A DNA stretch of 64,000 nt from Ceratodon purpureus (lineage: Eukaryota; Streptophyta; Bryopsida; Pseudoditrichales; Ditrichaceae). The notes beneath the pieces are model-generated. The model did not search any database. It was not told where the DNA came from and was given only the letters and a program-made list of their open reading frames with translations. Below, piece by piece: positions 46,269 through 57,263 of the stretch. Within the stretch, counting starts at the first letter, position 1; each line of letters starts with the position of its first letter. The translations under genes were made by a program, and so were the position numbers. The DNA is taken from positions 7,479,243-7,543,242 of the forward strand of contig CM026425.1 of NCBI GenBank assembly GCA_014871385.1. The letters are read 5' to 3'.

Positions 46269-46735
46269 TTTCAAACCCATCGAGCGGAGCGAGAAGGGTT
46301 TGAATACGGACAACGGGTCCGGTAGGACCCGTTGCCCGTTAAGTAATTTTAGGGTTCACTCAAAATAGCGATAGCGGGATAGCTAGGGTTGATCTCATTG
46401 ATTTTTGGGTTTTATAGCCCTTGTTTTATCATGCAAATATTGTTAAAAATAAATAAAACTCAAACTCATCAAAATCAAAGAATTAAGATGCAAAAAGATA
46501 AGACCCTTCAAACCCATCGAGCGGAGCGAGAAGGGTTTGAATACGGGCAGCGGGTCCGGTAGGACCCGTTGCCCGTTAAGTAATTTTAGGGTTCACTCAC
46601 AACAATGATAGCGGGATAGCTAGGGTTGATCTCATTGACTTTTGGGATTTATAGCCCCTATTTTATCATCCATGTAATGATAAAAATATATAAAACTCAA
46701 AATTATAAAAATCAAAGAATTAGGATGCAAAAAAC
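46269..46735. repeat. Tandem duplication, 237-bp period, with hairpin-forming cores
   Basis: Two direct copies start at about 46269 and 46506. Each begins TTCAAACCC...GGGTTTGAA (9-bp inverted repeat around ATCGAGCGGAGCGAGAA) and then CAACGGGTCC-GGTA-GGACCCGTTG, a perfect 10-bp stem with a 4-base loop in copy 1. In copy 2 one A becomes G in the stem, which would still pair as G-U in RNA. Both continue TAGCGGGATAGCTAGGGTTG, then become AT-rich and more diverged. No family was recognised. Confidence 0.85.
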
Positions 46736-47119
46736 CATTTATACAAAATCATTTATCATAAAATAATCACTTGACCCAATCAATCAAATTAATTTTTCAT
46801 TTTTAGAAAATCCCAAATGTTATAGTTAAATTTAAAAACTTTAATTTATAAATATTTTCATTATAAAATTTATCGATGAATTATTTAATTAAAATATTCA
46901 GTGTACAAAGCAAAAAATAAATAAAACAAAAATCAGTGAGTACTAAGGTTTTGGCTTCACTGTGGCATTGGGATCAAATTTTCATCACTGACTCAGTTTC
47001 CGTCAGTTATTGGTATCTTACAGCTCCACCCATGTGGTCTAAAGTGAAGCAGAATCAGCCTATAAAAGCCCTCCCCACCCTGAATGACCCACTCCCAAAC
47101 TACTACCTCCCATTTTTTT

Positions 47120-47330
47120 GCCCCTACATGTTCTAAGGTCTATTTTTGGTTTTTTTTTTGCTAAATTTGGGGCAGCATGCTCCAAATTACTCTATGGAGA
47201 TAACCTTGAGATAAGTAGGGCCCCACTCAAACATAATAATAGGAGCAGATATTTGTCCCCACCCCTCCCGAACCTGGGCTCCGAGCCACACTCGATTGGG
47301 GGATTTAGACAGTTCCTGTCATTGGTGAGT
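47120..47330. repeat. Diverged copy of the GGGTCTC-ended MITE family, reverse orientation
   Basis: It contains GGGCCCCACTCAAACATAATAATAGGAGCAGATATTTG and TCCCCACCCCTCCCGAACC, matching inverted segments of the copies at 57094-57263 and 60497-60817. It ends near GATTGGGGGATTTAGACA. Boundaries are approximate. Confidence 0.55.
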
Positions 47331-47439
47331 GAATATAAATTTCCTTTGAAATTGGACTGTGTACCAAATTTGAAACAAAGTTCACATGCTACTGTTGGTG
47401 ACGATGCTCAGGCTCACACAAGTGTCTATCAGGGATGAG

Positions 47440-47940
47440 AGGACTAATCAGATAATAATGGTGTGAATTTGGTCTTAGAGTGTGGGAAATGTCACCCCTT
47501 ATATGAAGCCAAGTTATGTGGGTGTACAGCTATCAGTGACTTGCAAGTTGTCTCCCATTTTGGCCAGCATTTGTACCACCAGCCTCTGGATTAAAACTGT
47601 GTGGAAATGATAGCAACTATCACTATCTTTCAATGTTTTTACTACTCTTCTCTTCATTACTTGAAATAAAATTTAGGAGGATGGTTTGTCAATAAAGGCT
47701 TCCTATCAGCTATCCATTTCTCTAAACCCCTTAAACAATGTAAAGTAGGCTCCATTAAACCTGGAGCCCGGGTATATAAAGCGGGGACACACTGTGCACC
47801 ATTTGTAACCCTAATCTTGTGAGGGCTCTCCACCTCTCTTCCTCTCTGTGAATACAGGAGTAATCAAGTTCTTTTGACCTCAAAAATTAGAACTCCCAAG
47901 TAACCTCGTCATTGAGCGCAGATGGGCGTACAAACTTCCG
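47440..47940 (+). mobile_element. LTR-like promoter fragment (possible solo LTR fossil), relative of 34.3-34.9 kb
   Basis: GGAGCCCGGG then TATATAAAG at 47773-47781, CATTTGTAACCCTAAT and a CT-rich leader, matching the arrangement near 34669. No internal coding region is attached. Treated as a fossil with uncertain edges. Confidence 0.35.
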
Positions 47941-50900
47941 GTTTAAAATAAATATTGAATTTGAACATGGATTAGTCAAGGGGCACACTAATGTACACCT
48001 ATTGAAATTTTGAAATTTTAGAATGTAGAACATTGTTCATGTAGAACATGTAGAAACCTAAAATCACAAATTCAAGGTTTTACAATCTTTGTTTAGAAAA
48101 TTTTATCAAATTTAGATTATACAACCCAAATTTTGTCTAGAGACTTCTCGCGTAAAGCGCACTGGGACCAATATCCTACAAGTTGAGATGTTCTGCTAAG
48201 GCCCACTCAGGGTTCTCCGAAGAGTTCGATGAGTATTCTTTAGTGTACCCCATCAGTCAGCTCCAGTCTTGCCCATCTTGGCCTTCTTGTAGGCTGGAAG
48301 TTTAGACTAATTAGGCCAAAGCGCACAAAGGTTTTACTTTTGGACCTGGAGAAGTGTAATGTAAGTTAGCCAACCTACCCTCATAGCACATTCTCTTGAA
48401 ACTTTCGGCAGCATTGTCCCTACCAACTTATGCTGAGATGCTAATCTGTGCGATAAAAATATGAATGTTCAAGTTTGGAATCAAACACAGAAATCCACAA
48501 TTCATCTGTCACCTCATTTGTTTTTTGTGTTGTTTTATTCTTTGTTTCAGCCTTCACAGTTTACAAAGTTGGTCTGGCTTGGATACGATGGCCGCTATTC
48601 ACTGATGTATTAAGCCCCAATCACATTGTGAGGAGAAAGGCAATTGAGATGGATGATTCACATGAACAAGAGGTAATCACATAAGCGGAACACAACATTG
48701 ATTTGACGTATGCATTTACTAAATAGTTATCAACCAAAGAAATAATGCAGGATCATATTTGGAAAGAAAAAGAAAGCTAGTGTAGAAGGGGCAGTTTACA
48801 CTACGGACCATGAAGATTGACTAGGAGAGTTAAAATCTTTTCATGGTCACAACTCTTGGACTAAAGCCGTGATCATGAAAAATCAAAAATCATTTTTTAA
48901 ATTTCTTGGTCATTTCTCATAGTGTACAGTGGATTTGGACGAGGATGACTTTGTACTAAGAAAAAAAGTAAAATGATTGAATTTCGGCCCAACAATCTCA
49001 TTGATTTATGTGGAATAGGCCTTTTTCCTTTGACTCAATGGAAAAATTTGATATGTTCATAACAAAAATAAGTATATAGAAATGTTAGAGCGCAAATCTT
49101 TGAATGTACAAGAAAGTTTTTTAGAAGTATTTGAAGGTAGAAATGTTTGGTGGCTGCTATATTGTCTAGTCATTGGGTAAAAAAAACTTTTGAAAATGTT
49201 TGTGAGCTATAGTGTTGCAAATCTTTTGCGTGGAAGTTAAAAAGAATCATTGAAATGACAACATTTTGTTACTATGTCTTATGAAATACAACCGGTCCTT
49301 TAGGGTTAATTTTTAAACATGTTTTTAAAATATATTTAGATTTTCAGAACAGTAAAAAAGTTATTCATAAACTAATACATTTACGTAATCAAGCTAACTT
49401 TGATTAACTCTTTAATGAAGAAAGGCAAGTAAGATTAAATTTGTATTCAATAACATTTCACCTCTTTTAATTTATAGATTTCTTGTTTTGATCACCTAAT
49501 TCGCATCAAAGGTGTTTAAGACATCTAAATTCGTCTCATAATAAATTTACTAATGCAATTTTTAATCTTGTAACGACTACATATGCTGCTATATTCTTGT
49601 ACTTCAAGATAATATTATAAGGGTTTAAAATTTTTGCAGGTGGTTTTTTGGGGATTTCCATATACCTTTAATACACACATGATATTTGCTTTTGTATTCA
49701 AAATATTGAAATAAATGGAGTAAAAAACAAAATGGATACCGGTGGACTAGGGTTGGTTAACTTTTATTGTATGCTGGGCAACATCAGCGGAGTTTTCAAT
49801 ACATATGACATCTCAAACTTCATCTATCATACAAGTACAACGGAGGGTTTCGAGCTAAAGTAGGTGGTCAACAAACCCGGGGATCATGGAGGTGGCGAGT
49901 TGAGTTCAGATTTCATAGTGTAAACGCTCTACCGGTATCAGCCATGCATCTACCAATATTGCATCAGTTGAGTCATACAAGGTCATATGCTCCTTATGTC
50001 TCACCAACTTGTTTGTACTGTAGGTACAGTGTAAGCAGAGATTGCTGAAACATCTTCTTTTGACATGGGAATTAAATGGGATTAAATCCAATGCAATTTA
50101 TTCAGGAATTTTACTACTCTAAATTTAATAAATTTTAGTTGGAATCCTGTGTGGCAAAAGTGGATCATCTCCTCTTTGGATTCCAATTTACTTGAAGAGT
50201 AACCTTATGGAGCATACTATCCCTTAAGCCCAACCAAAAACTTTGGTCCCATGGTTTTTGGATTATATGCATATGAAAAATTAAGATCTTTGCAATGTTA
50301 TTTTATTTTATTTAAAATGTATTTTGTTTTTGGATTTTACTGTTCTTCTTGTTATCATCACTTTACTATCATCACTTCTTTTTGAATTTACATAAAAACC
50401 TTGAGCCACAATTTACTTACAACTTAGTTTTTTTGAGGATGGTACATCGCTAGCAATGCCCTCGTTGAAGAACAAGGTATCATTTGTGACTTTTGATTGG
50501 AGCGTAAGCCTTTTGATGTAATCTGTCCTTGGCAAAGACTAATTTTGTGTTTTAAGGAAAAAAAAACTTAGTCTTCACGTGGCATCAAACTGTTCACAAT
50601 ATTTTTCTTTTTTTTCTAAAAAATCGGATTCAACATTGACATTGTAGAGGCTTGCCCAAAATCTCAAAAAAGCCCATTTATGGACAATGGTCTTTTGAAG
50701 GTCAAACAATTGAAGGAATTTCTTCATTCTCAAACAATCTATAGCCTGAAGCACTAAGACTTTCTATCTAGGTTGGATATGATAATAATCTTGAAGTGGA
50801 AGGATTCTATGTTTTCGTAGATCAACTTGGTTGGCAAAAACCTTTACCACCTCTAGCTTTTAGAAGAAATTATTTGCTTAAATAGTATTATCCATGAATT

Positions 50901-51335
50901 AGTTTGGTTTGAGAATTGATATCAAACACACCATGAAAAAGTAGTACAAGAATCCAAAGAATTTGAGATGAATAAAAAATGCTGATATCTATAAATAAAA
51001 TTACTTTTAGTACTTTTTATATGAAGAATGTTTGGTGTTCAAATGATTTGTTTAATTAATACATACAATGCACAATACATACAATGCATATTCGTAGATT
51101 ATTATAGTCTAATGTTCTAAACCAACCAAGCTTTCTCAAATTTGTATTGAAGACTCCTCTTAGAACCACCACCTTTGAGATTTCACATAAACCAATTGTA
51201 TGCCAAGCATTGTAAAAAAGTAGTCGGTTGTTCTGGGTATCATCATGAATGAAAGTTATTACCATATAGAGTGAGTCTATACAATGCTATTGCCTCCAAT
51301 GTATTTTCCACTTTGAAAATTTGTATCTATTTTAA
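47941..51335. other. AT-rich intergenic, no gene seen
   Basis: No supportable gene. At 48790-48935 GGGGCAGTTTACACTACGGACCATGA and a later TCATAGTGTACAG resemble weak inverted ends like those at 43320, suggesting a decayed small MITE, but this is not firm. Confidence 0.4.
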
Positions 51336-52173
51336 CCCCTAAATGGCCAAAGTCCTAGAATGGGCGTTTTTGGACTTTGGGAAGGTTCCTAAAAATTCAA
51401 ATTTACTTGAATTTTTTTGAATTTTTTTGTGGAAAAAGGTTTTTTCAAGAGGTTTATGGGGATATTTTTTTAATTTTTTTTGGATGAAGTGAGGAAAAGT
51501 TATGCTCATCTGAGCATAAAACGCCCTTCCACGGGCAGGCTCTCAACCACTGTGAATGAAGCAATTTCTGCCCGAAACTGCCCAAAACTGCCCAAAACTG
51601 CCTAAAGACGAAACTTTGAAATTTCACCAAAAATCGAGATTTTAGTTTTTTCCAAAAAATAAAAATTCCTAAATGTAGAAGATCCACTATAGCATGTTTC
51701 CGCCGTTTGGATTTTCAATCCAAGAATGTTTCATATGCTATTTTCATTGTAAAAAAATGGCCTTTGTATGTGAATTTTAGCATACCCCTTGTAGAAACTG
51801 ATGATTTTCTCAAGGTTCTACACCTTGCATGGGCATGAGATTTTGTAGACATGTACCTAATTCACCTAGGAACAAGAATCTAAAGAGACGCCATCCAAAT
51901 CTACTCAAAAAAATGGTTTTTTGGACCCCAAAATACGCTGTCACCGATTTGCAAGGTAAAAAAAACTTTTTTTTCAACTTTGAATGTTAAGATCTCTCAA
52001 ATGGTAAGGAATGAGAGTGTGAGATTTGGTAGACATATAGACATAGTAGTCAGATACAAGATCTTACGGTTTGGAATATCAAAATTGGTTCCAATTTTGC
52101 ACTATTTGGCTTGCTTTCAAAAGGGACTATTTGGAGGCAGTTTTGAGCAAAAACACCCTTGGCCGTTTAGGGG
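51336..52173. mobile_element. TTAA-bounded non-autonomous DNA element, 0.84 kb
   Basis: Left: TTAA (51332-51335) then CCCCTAAATGGCCAAAG. Right: CCTTGGCCGTTTAGGGG then TTAA (52174-52177). The inverted ends match at 15 of the first 16 positions. The interior shares ordered blocks with the copy ending at 34027. No transposase is encoded. Confidence 0.75.
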
Positions 52174-52177
52174 TTAA

Positions 52178-53859
52178 CATGAAGAATAAAATAGAGCTAT
52201 TTCATTGTCAAATTTTATATAGAACATTACAAGTAAAAACAAAATCATTTAAAAAAATAAAAATAAAAGAATAAAGAACTTAAAACCAAAAATACCTTAA
52301 AGTTTAGAAAAGTTGGTGATTTTAGGGCAATCAACCATAACCTACATAAAAACAGCTTAGGCTAAAATCAATTACCTGAGTTATTATCTTGCTTTGAAAC
52401 TGCAACATTGAATCTGCAGTAAATAACTTAGTATCATAGTGCTTTCAATGTCTTTCATTGGATTAGAACCCATGTAAGGTAAGGTCGAGGCACCCATAGC
52501 CGACCACGTATCCATAACTGATCAATAGACTTCTCTATTTCCGACTAGTTTTCAGATTTAAAATCTTGGAAGATCTAGAAGAAAGTATGAAGCATGATTG
52601 GAAGAAAGGGAATCATATGGGAATATTCTGGTAGTAGTAGAGTGATCAAGTTTTGGTGTCATGGTGGTCGGTTTTAGGTGGGGCTATATATCGGTTATAT
52701 TTATTACAAAAAAAATGTCTTTTAAAATTCATAGTAAATTAAATATTGAAGTAAACATGACATTTGAAGTTGCATTCCTCCTTAAACCTATTTCTCTTTC
52801 TAGGAAAAATCTCCCTCGACTTATACACTTCCAATCTCAGCGGAAAATCTCTAAACTGGTCGGTTATAGGTGCCTCGACTTTAGGAGCACCCAAAATCAC
52901 CACTCTAACTAGTTGAGAGTATTTATTGTGTCAAAATGGACAAAATTCAGCTGTGAGTCTACGGGGAACTTATAAGTAGCTTGGTTGAAGTGGAAGAATT
53001 GGATTACATGGCAAAGTGAGTGAGTTATAGAGCTTTTCAAAGTGCATTTTAGGTTGTTTGAAAATTTTCATAGGTTTTCTTTATGTCATGTGGAAAAGAC
53101 ATTGATGTGGTCAGAAAACCACCTGTAAACAACACAAATTTTTAAAAATGAAGCTTTTGATACTTAGGCTTTGCAATCCTTGAAAAATGGAGTTGCATGA
53201 AACTATATGAACAATGTTAGGGTGAAAAATGTCAGAGTAAACAACGTCAGGGTGAAAAATTGGATAGGGCTACACGAACTAAATTGCACCGCTGAAAGTG
53301 CCTATTTACTACAAGCTATACCAAATATGTGTGAACTAGAATCCAAAATTGCCTTTGGCAGGAGCAGAAGCAACATAGCCTAATCTCAATTTCATGTTGA
53401 AGAGTGCGGCAAATCATGCACTATACCGCTCATGTTGAAGCGGATGTTGGTGCAATCTTTCTACTCCGCTCTTTCTTGATTGATAACCTTGCTCCAACCA
53501 TGACATCAATTTATAGTTGCGTGCGGATTCGAAGCTTCGATGGATTTGGCTTCATAGAATTGAGAATTTGGTGCAAGAATTTTAAGTTTGAGTTTACAAA
53601 TGGATGTGAAGAATATTGTTGGCTTATTGACAACAATTGAAAAAGTGGTGCCATTGCGCATGTACTTTGCTTTTGTTTAATGAGCTTCTATCTAGACTTA
53701 GCAACTCTTTGATTCCGAATGCAGATTAAAGGAACAATGCTAGAAAATAGGGCGAAGTATGGGCCTGGGGGGAAGCACAATAAAGTGTTCCACCAAGTGC
53801 AATATGTGATCACTAAGAAGTGAATATGAAGTGTGCTGTTTTTTATAGCTCAAAGCTGA
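52178..53859. other. AT-rich intergenic, no gene seen
   Basis: A few short frames (for example 53404-53640 plus) without recognisable domains or splice context. Nothing supportable. Confidence 0.35.
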
Positions 53860-53915
53860 TTTTGAGCATTTTGGTGTAGTTTTTGAGCATTTTGGTGTAG
53901 TTTTTGAGCATTTTA
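53860..53915. repeat. 21-bp tandem repeat, about 2.7 copies
   Basis: The unit TTTTGAGCATTTTGGTGTAGT occurs at 53860-53880 and 53881-53901, with a partial third from 53902. Confidence 0.85.
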
Positions 53916-54614
53916 GTCACTTTCTAAGGTGTCATAAGGTATTTTACATGCATCTCCATAAAAAAAACATCTTCAATTGAAACTTAACTTGACCGCTAGT
54001 TCTAAATCATGAAAATGAACTTTTCCAAAGTCTTAATTTCTTCATTTGGGGCCCTCTATTGTCTTAAGACGATGTTTTTTCCAATTTAAAAAACAATGTT
54101 TGGTGAAAAAAACCTCACAAAAAGTTTCACCAAAAACAGTGTTTTAAAAACGTCCCGGAGATACTTCTCGCCAATCTAGGATTGCAAACACAGCCACCCG
54201 GATCATTTCTACAAGCGTAATGTACAAACAGAAGGCCCTGCGAAGTCAAAAGTGATTTCTGTCAAAACTACAATGTAATACGATCTCTTTTTCAAATGAC
54301 TGCATTCACTTTGTTCAACTTTGTGGTGTTCATATAGGTGTCTCAACTCAACAACTACGAACGCAAATTTTGGAAGTTGTAGTAGATCAAGTCCACTTTC
54401 TGTATCCCAAACTTAATTTCCCATCAAGAAGTTTTAGATGCCACTTTCTCGCGTGTTTACACAACGGATTGAAATTGACAATGAGCTAAGCACTTTTGTG
54501 GTCCACTTTATTGTGCTTCCCCCCGCCTGTAAGAAGAAGATGGATTGGCTTCATGATCTCTTGCAACCCGTTTCTCCAACCAAAGTCCTTCACACCTTCC
54601 TAGTACGCTTCAAG

Positions 54615-54616
<2 letters not shown>

Positions 54617-54678
<62 letters not shown>
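54617..54678. repeat. Poly(T) run of 62 bases
   Basis: Uninterrupted T tract. On the minus strand it is an A run just downstream of the transposase relic's Lys/Arg-rich C-terminal part. It may be an expanded AAA/AAG-coding tract or a poly(A) tail. Confidence 0.9.
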
Positions 54679-54679
54679 C

Positions 54680-55920
54680 ATAGGTTTCTCTTCAGCCTTC
54701 TCTACTTGCTTTGTCGTTATGATTTTTTTTGTCCTCATGCTTTCGATTGCGCTTGTTGGTTTTTCTCCTTGCAATCCCGCACCTTCCATTACTGCTGAGT
54801 CTCTACACGGCAATGCATTTGAGATCTTCAATGTCACTTGTGTTTGTAATATTAATGGACTTGTTGTAGTCTACCACGGTCTCTCCGCGCCCCTTCTTTT
54901 GCAGCCTTACAAATACGGTTGAGAGGTGTAGCTGACCCCAAAAGCCCCCACATATCTGCTCTTGGCTTGACTGTTTGTCACCTTGGCTCAGGCTGTGTGG
55001 GACTTTGAGTTTGCAGTCACTCCAATAGTCAATGTTAATGTCAAATTTGGAGCACTCTTCGCAATCTGAGAAGGTTTCTTATATGAACTCTTCTAGCACT
55101 CATTGTAGTGTCTTTCTTATTTGTCCAACATGTAAATGGCATCTACAAACAACTTAATTGGTCCATATTTCAAATCCAAGGCATTTGAATTTAGTTAGTA
55201 GATCCTGAAAGATCTAAATATGCTTTGAATGTTTTGAACAGTCAATGCCTTCAACGCCTTACATACCCAACATGCTAGAGTTGCCTTAGTTATACCCTTG
55301 CCTCTATTGCCCATTGTCCAAACCTTTCCACAGATGTGGTAGAAAGTTTTTTAGGCAACTTATGTCAAGGGTTTGTAGAGGGTGGGAAGTATGTGAGGGG
55401 AGCGTTAACATGTCTATGCCTGATTTGCATGCTTTCGCAATGATATCTAAGTGACGTGAAAGTTATGTCTATCTAATATTAAAAGATGACAATTTGTTGT
55501 CTTTCTCTAGCTTGTGTACAAAGTGATCTAGCCACTTCCAGAACAAATAACCAATCAATTATGCATTTTCTTGCATCTTGAATCAAATACCATCTTCACA
55601 CTTTGCAACATGCACTCTTTGAGCACATTTTTTTTAAAGACATAGTAATTTGGAATGTAATTTCATATTGCGTTGATGCAAGATAGCATTGTCATGTGCT
55701 CGTGCTTGTGCTTGTTAGGCTTGATGATATGCATATAGTGTTTTTTGCTCTTTGCAATAAATTCTCCTGCCTCCGTTGCGTCTAGCTTACGCCCCGCTCT
55801 TTTTGGTGTTCCTAATATGGCTAGGTTTGTACTTCCACTTTGCATACAACTCCACGTGATCCCTTTACAATGTTGTAGCGTTCTCTGGGCACAACGCCCT
55901 TTCTTGTGCTTGCTCAAGCT
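54680..55920 (-). pseudogene. DDE_1 (pogo/Tigger-type) DNA transposase relic
   Basis: Minus-strand translation shows the hallmark of DDE_1 transposases: GIDMLTLPSHTSHPLQTLDISC then LKNFLPHLW (plus-strand 55322-55440), equivalent to the family's L-P-x-H-T-S-H-x-L-Q-P-L-D-V-x-x-F-x-P-F-K. Next, in a shifted frame, comes a stretch ending KALKALTVQNIQSIFRSF (about 55205-55320), like the family's KALTPxNIxSGFRxTGI, then LNSNAL. Upstream on the same strand lie FWKWLDHFV and fragments of the DxHxSH region. Stops and frame changes interrupt it, so it is not functional. The C-terminal part is basic (RRKTNKRNRKHEDKK) and runs up to the poly(T) tract. The N-terminal DNA-binding region is not recognisable, and terminal inverted repeats were not located. 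Confidence 0.72.
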
Positions 55921-57093
55921 CTTGTATATTTTGGATTTTTTATTGTCAAACTTTGAAGTCTACCCTTGTAAAATTCATATATGCTACAAGGTAAGTTGAT
56001 AGTTTAAAAAGGGATTTGGTTAACAATACATTACAATAATATTAAAAATACCTTAAAGTAAAGTTTTTTTAGGTGTCTAAATTTAAAGAAAAATAAAATT
56101 CGTCAATGAAAAATTTCCAAAAAGTCATAAGCTCACCAAAAACATCATACAATTAGGTTGCAGCAAAATCTTACTTCATAAAAAATGTCACGCCAAGATT
56201 ATTTTTTACTACTTCATCTAAATTGCTTATAATCATTTGGACCGAATTAGGACTAAAAGAGTTTTACAAATTGATTGAAAGACAATCCAATTCTTTTATA
56301 CTTGATAGCTATTTATAGTGATAAAGTTAAAGTTTTAATAAAACTCATGATATCTAAGTTAAACTCTTGATATTACAAGTAATTCTCACATATCACATAT
56401 GTTATCATCTTTTAAATTGCTTCATTTCAATACATAATAGAAGGACATATATTAATGGAAGACTCCGAGATGATTCATCCACTTTCTAGTACCTTCAAGA
56501 TGAATCAACAAAAAAAGCTCTATTGTCTTTGGAAAAGTTTGCTATAGCTTAATTTTGACCTATGATATGGATTCCCTAAGTGTTTGAGTGTTTAAACCTG
56601 TATATACCGGCATCAAGGATGTCTTTCGTTGGAGAATGCTGGGGAAAATGTCGTGTAATGCAAGTAAACTTAATAACTGTGCCCCAGATGGGTGTGCAGC
56701 TTCGTTGTGCTACTTTCAAGTTGTGCTCCTTTGAAGATGAACAGTTGAAACCTAAAAAGCAGAGTTGAGAAAGCAGGCTGGGTCATGCTAGTTGTAATGT
56801 TGCAACTTCACTAAGTTACTGTAGACTATACTTCTTATCATGTGGCATGCTTTGGCACAAAAGCTGCCACCTAACCATTGCTTATGTAATGCAGTTAACC
56901 GCCTCAAACTTACTTTTCCCTCCATTTAAGTTACAAGCTTTTCTGAATCCCCATTTCAGACAAAACGTTTCTGAATCTCCATTTCAGACAAAACTTGTCA
57001 GCTACTTTGCATTTTAGTCTCTAAGTTATGACACTGACCCTTCATTTTGCATTAAGTCACAGGAAATCCACATGTTCCAATAGCATAGATGGA
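55921..57093. other. AT-rich intergenic, no gene seen
   Basis: No supportable gene. The phrase TTTCTGAATCYCCATTTCAGACAAAAC is repeated in tandem near 56940-56995 (two units of about 27 bp). Confidence 0.4.
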
Positions 57094-57263
57094 AGTGTCT
57101 GAATTCCCCCATCAAGCGTTGCTTGGAGCCCAAGTTGGGGAGAGGATGGGAGGGGTGGGGCAAATCTCTGCCCATATTATTATGTTTGAGTGGGGTCCTT
57201 GTAGCTCAACAATCAAACCTGACATCTCAGCCACGTTAGTTGGGGAGAAATAAAAAGACTCGG
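57094..57263. mobile_element. MITE of the GGGTCTC-ended family, diverged short copy
   Basis: Left end AGTGTCTGAATTCCCCC, right end GGGGAGAAATAAAAAGACTCGG. The interior GGGGCAAATCTCTGCCCATATTATTATGTTTGAGTGGGGTCC closely matches the complete copy at 60497-60817. About 150 bp shorter than that copy. Confidence 0.65.

Noticed and set aside
54438-54837. Frames ending or starting in poly-Phe/poly-Lys
   Set aside because: Created by the 62-base T run; not credible proteins on their own.
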